Origin: Streptomyces profundus
GTDB lineage: Bacteria; Actinomycetota; Actinomycetes; Streptomycetales; Streptomycetaceae
Assembly: GCF_020740535.1 (NCBI RefSeq)
Contig: NZ_CP082362.1
Location: 3,222,501-3,286,500 of the forward strand
Length of the DNA: 64,000 nucleotides
Direction: 5' to 3'
In this document: one piece after another, positions 57,422 through 64,000 of the stretch
Numbering within the stretch: position 1 is the first letter of the stretch
Layout: every line of letters begins with the position of its first letter
The notes under the pieces: model-generated
Told to the model about the DNA's origin: nothing
What the model saw: the letters and a program-made list of their open reading frames with translations, nothing else
Database searches by the model: none
Made by a program: the position numbers and the translations under genes

Positions 57422-57464
57422 GCGCGCTCGGCAGGATTCGAACCTGCAACCTTCTGATCCGTAG
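57422..57464 (-). repeat. Attachment-site repeat B: 3' half of tRNA-Arg(ACG)
   Basis: Identical to 53918-53960 over 43 bp; again the 5' half of the tRNA is absent. With repeat A it brackets a 3.5-kb segment. A hairpin (about 57384-57412) follows the tRNA end on the minus strand, as at repeat A. Confidence 0.8.
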
Positions 57465-57708
57465 CTCGAAAGGGACCGGTCATGTGGGGTTGTTTGGGGT
57501 GCGGTTGGCGTGGTGAGGGACGGCGAAGGGGGGTGGCGGCTGCTGTGGTTGCTGTACTCCGTTGCTGTACCACTGTTTGCGCCACGCAAGGTCGTTTCCA
57601 AAGCGGACGTGCTTGCATGCCACCTCAAGAGCTGCAAAGCGTGAGACCTCTACCACCCTACCGCTTTCCATGATCAGGATCAGCTCGATATCACAGCATT
57701 TCACCCCC

Positions 57709-59094
57709 TTAAGAGGAAGCAAGTAGACCTGACATCTTGCGACAGAGCCACGAGTAGTCTCCATATTCTTTGACTGCCCGGAATACATCGCGCGACGCTT
57801 TGGATTCCTTGAGGAGACAAAGGACGAAAAGCCAATAGAGTGAATCCGCTAGAAAAACCTGCTCAGACGTCTCCCGATTTCGACCAAGATTGTGAGCAAT
57901 ATCATCACGATCCCCTTTGACCAACTGGGACCATTTACGCCTATCTTTTACCATCTCCATGAACGTCCCGCCCGCATAATTCGCACAGCGGGACATCCTC
58001 GCGCCAAAATCGATTGAGTCGCCATGAAGTGTCCGATCGAAAGATTCCAGCGAGGCCGCTCGATTGAGTAGCCGATCACTCACAGACATGGACTTTGAAT
58101 ACCGTGTCGACATCACCCTCCCCAAGGAAGTGCGATGCTTTCTTGCAACATCAAGCCAAGCAGCGACGCCATCCATTCCACCAAATTCCTTATACCCGAA
58201 CACGAGCGGAATTCGGGAGATCTTCACCGGGGCATCGTCCACAGCAGTCCATCTTGCGTGAAACTCAATGGGCCTGAGCGCGAACCTGCCTTCCCCTAGC
58301 TTGAACTTCACGTCCGGGTGATAAAAATTCACTTCATCGAACTGGGCAGTTCTGTTCGTGGCAATTGAGACCAGATCCTGCAAGTCGCTAGCTACCTCCA
58401 GGAGTGTATCCATAGGACTCAGGCTTGGTGGATCATAATGGTAATAGTACGACTGCTTGATACCTTGGCAAGTCACCCCATCGCCCGTAAGCACTAGGTG
58501 TTGCCGCAGGCGCAACTCAGAGGAGTCGGCAAGGTTGGCACTTTCGGGCTGCACCTCATGACCGTAAACAGAAAACCGGGGCTCGGGGGCGCCGTCCCGC
58601 GCCTCTAGTTGCCGTTCGGGAAATCTGAAAGAGGAGGATAGGCCACCCTTTAGCACCCAGTACGATAAGTATTTTAGGGTGAACGAAATTCCACTCGCAA
58701 CCACTTCCTCCCCCTCCTCATAGAAAACACCCTTGAACACCTGATTAACATGCACTACCTCAGTCGGAACGCCACCCAGAAGGTTTCTGTCGGCTCGCTT
58801 TTGGAAGCAATCCTCCAACGTGTAGGCAGTCGTGCCGATGATGCCGTGGATTCGCGGATAGGTTCCTACCTTTTCGGCTGACTCCTCGGTGAACACTGTC
58901 TCGGTAATGCCGTTTTTTGTCACGGAATCACCCAGGAGATCGAAAGGACTGAGGGATCCGATGATGTGAAGCTCAACGTCACCCGCCGCATTGATCTTCA
59001 GCGTGCCCGGCAACCTTCTTTCCTCGTCACCCAGAAGCCACCAATGCCCCTGCCCCTCAAATGGTTTCACCAGTCTCCTTCCGGTAGAGATCAT
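57709..59094 (-). CDS. ApeA-like HEPN anti-phage protein
   Basis: 461 residues from the ATG at 59094, where the family pattern begins (KPFEGQGHWWLLGDEERRLPGTLKI). The N-terminal part, with beta strands (DVELHIIGSL), fits the ApeA N-terminal domain; the C-terminal part is a HEPN domain whose RNase motif R-x4-H is RDDIAH (R396, H401). ApeA is an abortive-infection-type defence protein. The gene is clearly lower in GC than everything around it, a sign of recent transfer. Upstream is a TATTAT box nine bases before the start. Confidence 0.8.
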   Translation of the reverse strand: MISTGRRLVKPFEGQGHWWLLGDEERRLPGTLKINAAGDVELHIIGSLSPFDLLGDSVTKNGITETVFTEESAEKVGTYPRIHGIIGTTAYTLEDCFQKRADRNLLGGVPTEVVHVNQVFKGVFYEEGEEVVASGISFTLKYLSYWVLKGGLSSSFRFPERQLEARDGAPEPRFSVYGHEVQPESANLADSSELRLRQHLVLTGDGVTCQGIKQSYYYHYDPPSLSPMDTLLEVASDLQDLVSIATNRTAQFDEVNFYHPDVKFKLGEGRFALRPIEFHARWTAVDDAPVKISRIPLVFGYKEFGGMDGVAAWLDVARKHRTSLGRVMSTRYSKSMSVSDRLLNRAASLESFDRTLHGDSIDFGARMSRCANYAGGTFMEMVKDRRKWSQLVKGDRDDIAHNLGRNRETSEQVFLADSLYWLFVLCLLKESKASRDVFRAVKEYGDYSWLCRKMSGLLASS

Positions 59095-59191
59095 TGAAAT
59101 AATAGCTTCGTGGTCAAGGACGCACCTGCATTTTGGGCGTTCAGGGCCGCCCGCGAGGGTCATCAGCGTCGGCGGAACGGCTTTGGGCGGG

Positions 59192-59309
59192 AGCTGGCTT
59201 GGGGTGAGGATCGGGGCCCGTACGCTGGCCGGCGGATCGGGCAGGCTCTGGACCTGCCCGCAAGTGCCCGATGTGGGCCCCGATCTTCGAGGCTCGCCCC
59301 AAGCTGGCT
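59192..59309. repeat. Nested inverted repeats in a non-coding stretch
   Basis: Outer arms 59192-59219 and 59275-59309 pair through GATCGGGGCCC/GGGCCCCGATC (11 bp perfect) and AGCTGGCTTGGGG/CCCCAAGCTGGCT (11 of 13). Inside lies GGGCAGG/CCTGCCC (59239-59245 with 59253-59259) and a competing ATCGGGC/GCCCGAT pair. It fills the gap between the ApeA-like gene and the gene at 59502; I see no ORF here. It could be a transfer or replication site, a terminator or a structured RNA. Confidence 0.6.
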
Positions 59310-59501
59310 GCGTAAAGCCGTGGAGCCGACCCCCAGCCACGACGGCGCCCCAGGCAGCAACCCCTCACCGACGGCTGGTTGTTGGTGCGCGGCCGGCGGG
59401 CCTTGGGCCGGAGCGGGGCGGAGACAGGAGCGGCGGCCCGGGGGCCGCCGCTGCCGTGCGCGCCGCGCGTGCGCGGCGCCTTGATGTCGTAGAGAAGGTT
59501 G

Positions 59502-59837
59502 TTACGCGTCGGGCCCCGGGGGTGGGTTGGGGTTCTGGCGCTGGTTCTGTCGTTGGCGGTCGTGTTCGATTTCGTAGGCGACGGTTTCGGCGCAGTTGAG
59601 GACCATGCGGAGGCGGTTGAGGATGGTGGTTCTGGCTTGGTGGATGAGGTCGTAGTGGTCGGGGTTGTGTCCGGTGGGGGTCCAGAAGCCGCGGTGGCTG
59701 TGTTCGTTGACGACGGTTTGGCAGTAGTGGACGACTGAGTCCATGGCGCCGGTGATCTCGTAGCGGTAGCACTGTTCGGTCTCGGGATCGATCTGTTGGG
59801 GTGCAGCCTCGTTGGGTTGCGTGTTGTGGTCGGTCAT
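59502..59837 (-). CDS. Hypothetical element protein
   Basis: 111 residues from the ATG at 59837, which overlaps the stop of the XRE gene (4 bp). Helical, hydrophilic with a Gln/Asn/Pro-rich tail (RQRQNQRQNPNPPP). No motif recognised. Last gene of a minus-strand operon running from 61623. Confidence 0.65.
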   Translation of the reverse strand: MTDHNTQPNEAAPQQIDPETEQCYRYEITGAMDSVVHYCQTVVNEHSHRGFWTPTGHNPDHYDLIHQARTTILNRLRMVLNCAETVAYEIEHDRQRQNQRQNPNPPPGPDA

Positions 59838-60349
59838 GGCGTGGTGGCCGGGGGGATGTTGGTGGTGTGGCTGATGGTGCGGATGTTGTGGCCGGTGAGG
59901 GTGATGCGGCCTTGGGCGGTTTGGTGGTGAGGGATAGCGAGGGTGCGGGCCATGGCGCGGAGTTGGCGGGGTGTGTAGGGAGTCCAGTGGGCGGCTTCTT
60001 CGGGGGTGTAGTGGAAGAGCGCGCCTTCCTCACTGGTGGGTGCGGGGATGTCACGGGGATCGAGGAGGGGTTCCTCGCCGGGAATGTCGGCGGGGCGCAC
60101 GAGGTCGTGGGGTGGGACGTCCAGGGCGCGGGCGATGAGTTCGATGGTGCGTTGGCTGGCGCGGGTCTGGCCGCGCTCCAGGCGGGAGAGGTTGCCCTTG
60201 TCGATCCCGGTCCGCTCGGCAAGGTCACGGAGACTGATGCCTTGGGTGGTGCGGATGGCGCGGATGGCGGTGCCGTTGGGAGTTAACGCGCCAGCTCCTC
60301 GACCGCGCCGACGGCCGCTGGTGCCCTCGGGGTGGGTGGTGCCGTTCAT
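59834..60349 (-). CDS. XRE-family regulator
   Basis: 171 residues from the ATG at 60349. Helix-turn-helix in IRAIRTTQGISLRDLAERTGIDKGNLSRLERGQTRAS, then a C-terminal part with YTPRQLRAMARTLAIPHH. Overlaps both neighbours by 4 bp, so part of a translationally coupled operon. Common in actinomycete integrative elements; targets unknown. Confidence 0.85.
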   Translation of the reverse strand: MNGTTHPEGTSGRRRGRGAGALTPNGTAIRAIRTTQGISLRDLAERTGIDKGNLSRLERGQTRASQRTIELIARALDVPPHDLVRPADIPGEEPLLDPRDIPAPTSEEGALFHYTPEEAAHWTPYTPRQLRAMARTLAIPHHQTAQGRITLTGHNIRTISHTTNIPPATTP

Positions 60350-60696
60350 GTTTGGTCTCCGGTGGGGCGGGCGGTCAGGAGGTAGTGGATGGGGGGTTCG
60401 TGGAGGGTGTGGCTGTAGAGCCCACCGGCGGCCAACTGGTCCAGGGCGCGTTCGCGTTCGGGACGGTCCGCGAGCCATGTGCCGACGTGCCGGGCCTGTG
60501 GCGGGTCGAGTTGTTCGCCGATCTGGCGGGCGCGGTGGTGGAGCCAGCGCAACGCCAACCGGGGTGTGGTCGCCTGGTAGGTGCTGAGCCAGAACGTTCG
60601 GCCGGTGGGGAGTTCGTAGGCGACCGCCTCACACAGGAAGCCGACCGCGCGGGCCTTGAGCGTCCGGCGTCCCCGTATTCCGGTGTAGGTCAGCAC
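60346..60696 (-). CDS. Hypothetical element protein
   Basis: 116 residues from a GTG at 60696 that overlaps the stop of the ATPase gene. Body LTYTGIRGRRTLKARAVGFLCEAVAYELP, RLALRWLHHRARQIGEQLD and a C-terminal LHEPPIHYLLT. No known motif. An ATG further upstream would run through the ATPase gene and is unlikely. Confidence 0.6.
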   Translation of the reverse strand: MLTYTGIRGRRTLKARAVGFLCEAVAYELPTGRTFWLSTYQATTPRLALRWLHHRARQIGEQLDPPQARHVGTWLADRPERERALDQLAAGGLYSHTLHEPPIHYLLTARPTGDQT

Positions 60697-61145
60697 GGTG
60701 CCGGCACCGAGACGTTGACATGAAGCTCGGCCGTGACGGTGTGGCCAGTCTCGTCGCCGGTGATGCGTACGACCGTGGCGCACGCGGTCACCAGGACCAG
60801 GCCCCGGCCGCACGGGCTACTGTCCGTCGCGTGCGCCACCCGGGGTCGGCTGGTGCTGCCGCCGTGGTCCGTGACGGAGATGGTCACGGTGCGCGGGGTT
60901 CGGGTGATGTGGACGGTGAAGCCGGTGGTGTGGCTGCGGGTGTGGGTGATGGCGTTGGCGGCGAGTTCGGAGACGACCAGGGCGGCGTCCTCCCGACACG
61001 GGATCTCGGAGAGGACGTCGCGGACCAGCCGGCGGGCTCGACTGACCTCTTCTGGGTTTCCGGGGAAGGTGAAGTTCCAGGAGTTGCGGCGGGGATTGAG
61101 GAGAAGGCATTCCTTTCCACGCTTCCCACTCATATACTCGTGCAT
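60690..61145 (-). CDS. HATPase-fold ATP-binding protein (anti-sigma-factor-like)
   Basis: 151 residues from the ATG at 61145, with AAAGGAAC upstream. GHKL ATPase domain: N box LVVSELAANAITHTRSHTTG and G1/G2 boxes VTDHGGSTSRP and CGRGLVLV. Such short kinases in Streptomyces resemble RsbW-type anti-sigma factors, but many have unknown targets. The operator-like ACTCGTGCATACAAGT overlaps its start. Confidence 0.85.
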   Translation of the reverse strand: MHEYMSGKRGKECLLLNPRRNSWNFTFPGNPEEVSRARRLVRDVLSEIPCREDAALVVSELAANAITHTRSHTTGFTVHITRTPRTVTISVTDHGGSTSRPRVAHATDSSPCGRGLVLVTACATVVRITGDETGHTVTAELHVNVSVPAPC

Positions 61146-61151
61146 ACAAGT
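61136..61151. promoter_or_regulatory. Candidate GntR operator at the ATPase gene start
   Basis: ACTCGTGCATACAAGT resembles the perfect ACTCGT-ATAG-ACGAGT site at 62565 (same ACTCGT arm, GT-N4-AC core). It overlaps the start codon region of the minus-strand operon. Confidence 0.4.
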
Positions 61152-61191
61152 TCCTTTCTGCTGGTAGAAGGGCGTAGTCCTGGTGGTTGAG

Positions 61192-61623
61192 CTAGACGAG
61201 TTTCACGCCATCGTGCGCACGCACGGCCGGCGGGCTGGCATGGTCAAGCGCGTCCGTGACACGGATCGCGTACGCCTCGTCGGCCAGTTGATCCACTTCG
61301 TCCCGGCTGACCCAGCGAAGGGCGCGGGTCTCCTCGCCGGTGGTGGGGGCTCCCTCGGTGGCGGTGCAGCGGAAGACCAGGGAGACGATCAACCTGGTCA
61401 TGTTCTTGTAGACCCCGGTCAGCTCGGCGTCCGGTGCGATGGTGATGCCGGTCTCCTCGCGCACCTCACGGCGCAGCGCCTCGACGATGGTCTCGCCCGG
61501 TTCGACGACCCCGCCTGGCGGTTCCCAGTGACCGTTGTCCCGGCGCTGGATGAGCAACGCCTGGTCGGCGTCGTTCACGATGACTCCGGCGACGCTCACG
61601 GAGTGGGGACGCTCACTGTGCAC
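61192..61623 (-). CDS. Nudix hydrolase (Pif-like candidate)
   Basis: 143 residues from a GTG at 61623. Complete Nudix box GGVVEPGETIVEALRREVREETGI. Located beside a KorSA-like GntR repressor and transfer gene. In the Streptomyces element pSAM2 the Nudix protein Pif blocks entry of further copies, so this may be an immunity factor; that is inference from position and family. Confidence 0.85.
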   Translation of the reverse strand: MHSERPHSVSVAGVIVNDADQALLIQRRDNGHWEPPGGVVEPGETIVEALRREVREETGITIAPDAELTGVYKNMTRLIVSLVFRCTATEGAPTTGEETRALRWVSRDEVDQLADEAYAIRVTDALDHASPPAVRAHDGVKLV

Positions 61624-61680
61624 GGTGCGGGGCTTCCTGGTCGATGGCTAGGCTGTCTCACCGTAGCAACAGAACTCAGC

Positions 61681-61696
61681 TTCTCGTCTAGATACC
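61681..61696. promoter_or_regulatory. Candidate autoregulatory GntR operator
   Basis: TTCTCGTCTAGATACC, a one-sided match to the ACTCGT-N4-ACGAGT site, just before the ribosome site of the GntR gene. A TAGGCT -10 lies about 30 bp upstream. Confidence 0.4.
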
Positions 61697-61711
61697 TAAA
61701 GGAGTAATCAC

Positions 61712-62500
61712 ATGGCGGCACTTCCCTCCGGCGTCCTCGGCTCGTTGGATTCCACCAGTGACCGGGCGGTCTTTCGCCAGATCGCCGACCAACTGCGTGA
61801 GGCGATCGACAAGGGGCGGTTCAAGGAGGGCGCGAAGCTACCGTCCGAGTCCGAGCTGGTGGAGCACTTCGGCGTCTCCCGGATGACCGTGCGCAACGCG
61901 CTCTCCGTCCTCCAAGGGGAAGGGCTGGTGCACTCCGAGCACGGCAAGGGCGTCTTCGTCCGCCCCCGGCCTCCGGTTCGACGTCTGGCGTCCGACCGGT
62001 TCGCGCGACGGCACCGGGATCAGGGGAAGTCCGCCTTCACGGTGGAGGCCGAGGCCGCCGGGAGTCGCCCCGAGGTGGACAACCTTCAGGTCAAGGAGGA
62101 ACGCCCCACCCGGGACATCGCCACGAGGCTGGGTGAGCCGCGCAAGGTCCTGGCAAGGAGGCGGCGTTATCTGCTGGATGGGCGGCCGGTTGAGTTCGCG
62201 GCCTCGTTCCTGCCGTTGGACATCGCCCGTGACACCCCCATCGCCCAACCCAACCCGGGGCCCGGCGGGATCTACGCCCGGCTGGAAGAACTCGGCCACC
62301 GCCTCGACCACTTCGACGAAGAGGTTCGCGCCCGGATGCCCACCCCCGTTGAGGTCAAGACCTTGCACCTAGCCGCCGGCGTCCCCGTCATCCACCTCGT
62401 ACGCACCGCCTACGACACCGAGGGGCGCGCCGTTGAGGTCTGTGACACCGTGATGGCCGCCGACGCCTACGTGCTGGCCTACCAACTCCCCGCCAACTGA
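61712..62500 (+). CDS. GntR-family repressor (HutC/UTRA type, KorSA-like)
   Basis: 262 residues from the ATG at 61712 (AAAGGAG upstream). N-terminal winged helix-turn-helix (AVFRQIADQLREAIDKGRF, LPSESELVEHFGVSRMTVRNALSVLQGEGLV) and a C-terminal UTRA ligand domain. In pSAM2 the similar KorSA represses the transfer regulator and keeps the element integrated. Placed between the Nudix/ATPase operon and the transfer gene, with candidate operators on both sides. Confidence 0.88.
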   Translation: MAALPSGVLGSLDSTSDRAVFRQIADQLREAIDKGRFKEGAKLPSESELVEHFGVSRMTVRNALSVLQGEGLVHSEHGKGVFVRPRPPVRRLASDRFARRHRDQGKSAFTVEAEAAGSRPEVDNLQVKEERPTRDIATRLGEPRKVLARRRRYLLDGRPVEFAASFLPLDIARDTPIAQPNPGPGGIYARLEELGHRLDHFDEEVRARMPTPVEVKTLHLAAGVPVIHLVRTAYDTEGRAVEVCDTVMAADAYVLAYQLPAN

Positions 62501-62564
62501 CCACGCCTGACCGACAGGCGCCCCCGTGGGCTCGTCGGAACGACTCGTACACACCAACACCCAT

Positions 62565-62580
62565 ACTCGTATAGACGAGT
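62565..62580. promoter_or_regulatory. GntR operator candidate (perfect arms)
   Basis: ACTCGTATAGACGAGT, perfect 6-bp arms with the GT-N4-AC core of HutC-type GntR sites. Lies between the GntR gene and the transfer operon. Confidence 0.6.
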
Positions 62581-62640
62581 GGTCAGGCGTGTGGCACACT
62601 GGACCACGCCACCACATCCGTGGGGTCACCGGGCCGCATC

Positions 62641-62653
62641 TTGTCTAGACGAC
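62641..62653. promoter_or_regulatory. GntR operator candidate before the transfer operon
   Basis: TTGTCTAGACGAC, with the perfect inner palindrome GTCTAGAC, 44 bp upstream of the gene at 62697. Likely controls the FtsK/TraSA operon. Confidence 0.55.
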
Positions 62654-62696
62654 TAGCCGTATGTGTTCGGTGAGGAACATACGAGGAGTAACGAAC

Positions 62697-63047
62697 GTGC
62701 GCACCATCCGAGTTGAGACCTCCGCCGCGACCATCCTGCTGACGGAGGAGCCGGCCCCGAAGGTCCGGGACCGGCAGACCGGGGAGATCGCCAAGGACGC
62801 GCTCAGCGGTGAGACGTTGATGAAGGTCGGTGTGGTCTACCTGGAGGACGGGGAGTCCTCGCTCCTCCAGGTGACCGTTCCCGAGTCCGGGGTGTCCGAG
62901 GGACTGGCCCTGGGCGGTCCGGTCGCGCTGCCGGGGCTGGTCGCCCGGCCGTGGGAGTCGGTCTTCAACGGTCAGTCTCGTCACGGGATCGCCTTTCGCG
63001 CGGCGGCCGTCACCCCGGCCAGCCTCCCGGCCTCGGCGGGGGTCTGA
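62697..63047 (+). CDS. Small conserved protein before the transfer ATPase
   Basis: 116 residues from the GTG at 62697, after ACGAGGAGTAACGAAC. Core TIRVETSAATILLTEEPAPKVRDRQTGEIAKDALSGETL and LLQVTVPESG. Found in the same place in many actinomycete integrative elements as far as I recall; function unknown. Ends 1 bp before the FtsK gene start, so coupled. Confidence 0.75.
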   Translation: MRTIRVETSAATILLTEEPAPKVRDRQTGEIAKDALSGETLMKVGVVYLEDGESSLLQVTVPESGVSEGLALGGPVALPGLVARPWESVFNGQSRHGIAFRAAAVTPASLPASAGV

Positions 63048-63048
63048 G

Positions 63049-64000
63049 ATGTCCGAGCTGGTAACGCTGTTGGGTACGGGTGCCCCGGTGGCTGCGGCTG
63101 CCGGGGGTGCCGCCCTGGCACGGGAAAGGTACCCGCGCTTGTACTGGTCGGCGGTCGGCCTGCCGTGGTCCGTTGTCCGGTTGTTGACCACCTACGGGTC
63201 GGTGATGGAGGCGTGTGGACTGGCCGTTCCTCCGTCCCGGCTGCGGGCCCTGGCCGTCCGGGCGACAACGCGCCGGGAGGTGAGGCCCGTTCCGCCTCGA
63301 CGCGGCCTGGTCCGTCCGACGGCCACGGGGTTGCGGGTCCGGCTGCGGCTCGCCCCCGGGCAGGAGGTCGCCGATCTGGCCGCCGCGACCGAACGCCTCC
63401 GGCACGCGTGGAGCGTTCACGCCGTCCACGTTGCCGAGATCAAACCGGGGGTCGCGGAACTGCGCCTGGTCGGGTTCGACGTACTCAAGGACGTTCGGAT
63501 GCCGAGAACGGGTGGCCGTGCTGAATTCTTGCGGGCGCCGGTCGCGTTGCGGGAGGACGCCACGCCGTTCGTGCGCGACTACCGCACTGTCCCGCACCAA
63601 CTCACCCTCGGCGCAACGCTGTCGGGCAAGTCCATGTACCTGCGGCATCTGGTCGCCGGGCTGGCTCCGCAACGGGTCGCGATGGTCGGGATCGACTGCA
63701 AGCGGGGCGTCGAGCTGGCGCCATTCGCCCCGCGCCTGTCGGCCCTGGCCACCGATCCGGCCGAGGCCGCCGAACTCCTCCCCGCATTGGTCGGGTTGAT
63801 GGAGGAACGCTACGACCTCATACGCGCCCGACAACGCGACAACGGCGCCACGTCGGATCTGTGGGGGCTGCCGGAGGAGGAGCGGCCGGTGCCGGTGGTG
63901 GTGTTCGTCGATGAGGTGGCCGAGCTGTTTCTCACCGCCACGCGGAAGGATGAGGAACGGCGGGATGAGCTGGTCACCCACCTCGTTCGCCTAGCCCAAC
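63049..64000 (+). CDS. FtsK/SpoIIIE-type DNA translocase, TraSA-like (3' end outside window)
   Basis: 317 residues visible from the ATG at 63049. N-terminal part may touch the membrane; the motor domain has Walker A GATLSGKS and Walker B VVVFVDEVAEL. Proteins of this type move double-stranded DNA between Streptomyces mycelia during conjugation of pSAM2-like elements. Expected to be followed by rep, xis and int outside the window. Confidence 0.88.
   Translation, partial: MSELVTLLGTGAPVAAAAGGAALARERYPRLYWSAVGLPWSVVRLLTTYGSVMEACGLAVPPSRLRALAVRATTRREVRPVPPRRGLVRPTATGLRVRLRLAPGQEVADLAAATERLRHAWSVHAVHVAEIKPGVAELRLVGFDVLKDVRMPRTGGRAEFLRAPVALREDATPFVRDYRTVPHQLTLGATLSGKSMYLRHLVAGLAPQRVAMVGIDCKRGVELAPFAPRLSALATDPAEAAELLPALVGLMEERYDLIRARQRDNGATSDLWGLPEEERPVPVVVFVDEVAELFLTATRKDEERRDELVTHLVRLAQ

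Noticed and set aside
57480..57788. Minus-strand ORF overlapping the 3' end of the ApeA-like gene
   Set aside because: No recognisable motif and it overlaps a better-supported gene.

Overview
The window looks like part of a Streptomyces chromosome (or a very close relative). Reasons: very high GC with G/C at third codon positions, a full-length two-domain geosmin synthase, tandem SigB/SigF-class sigma factors beside tadA, tRNA-Ser and upp, mycothiol-dependent formaldehyde metabolism, F420-type enzymes, and many secreted polysaccharide-degrading enzymes. All calls were made by eye from the sequence and translations; no database search was run.

Layout. 1-3.4 kb: a conservon-type ATPase/kinase, a metallo-beta-lactamase-fold hydrolase and a Tat-type GH11 xylanase. 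3.48-5.26 kb: a complete IS605-type transposon (divergent tnpA and tnpB) whose right end supplies the stop codon of the DUF5997 gene. 5.7-12 kb: a LysR-like ligand-binding protein, a lipoprotein/exported protein pair, glutathionyl-hydroquinone-reductase-like enzyme, an AA10 LPMO with a near-perfect CebR box, a regulator and an FMN reductase. 12.2-16.8 kb: a copper regulon (DUF4396 membrane protein diverging from copZ, a membrane-anchored protein and copA) with three CsoR-like palindromes. 17-23.4 kb: mycothiol-dependent formaldehyde pair, unknowns and a cold-shock gene with a terminator in its leader. 23.5-26.5 kb: a stand-alone sensor-domain gene cut off from its upstream region by a tnpB-only element, then a 29-bp tandem repeat. 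26.5-35.3 kb: rhamnogalacturonan lyase, geosmin synthase, photolyase, SDR/DUF2867.

35.6-38.4 kb is the most interesting chromosomal locus: a tight operon of a chorismate-lyase-like protein, a 4-hydroxybenzoate 3-hydroxylase-like flavoenzyme and a UbiA-family prenyltransferase. This resembles ubiquinone head-group chemistry in a lineage that uses menaquinone, so an undescribed prenylated (di)hydroxybenzoate is a reasonable hypothesis. 38.4-53.7 kb is mostly conserved: transporter, M28 peptidase, LytR_C protein, upp, tadA pair, tRNA-Ser(CGA), two sigma factors, GH16 glucanase, LLM oxidoreductase, alcohol dehydrogenase with a TTGGGG array upstream, and a DNA-repair protein.

53.9-64 kb is mobile. 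Two identical 43-bp copies of the 3' half of tRNA-Arg(ACG) bracket a decayed segment (Nudix, frameshifted XRE/TPR regulator, zinc-finger-like protein, dead integrase tail). To their right lies what looks like a pSAM2-type actinomycete integrative and conjugative element: an ApeA-like HEPN anti-phage gene, an XRE regulator, an ATPase-fold protein, a second Nudix protein, a KorSA-like GntR repressor with several candidate operators, and an FtsK/TraSA DNA translocase running off the end. The intact tRNA-Arg, int, xis and rep are expected beyond the right edge.
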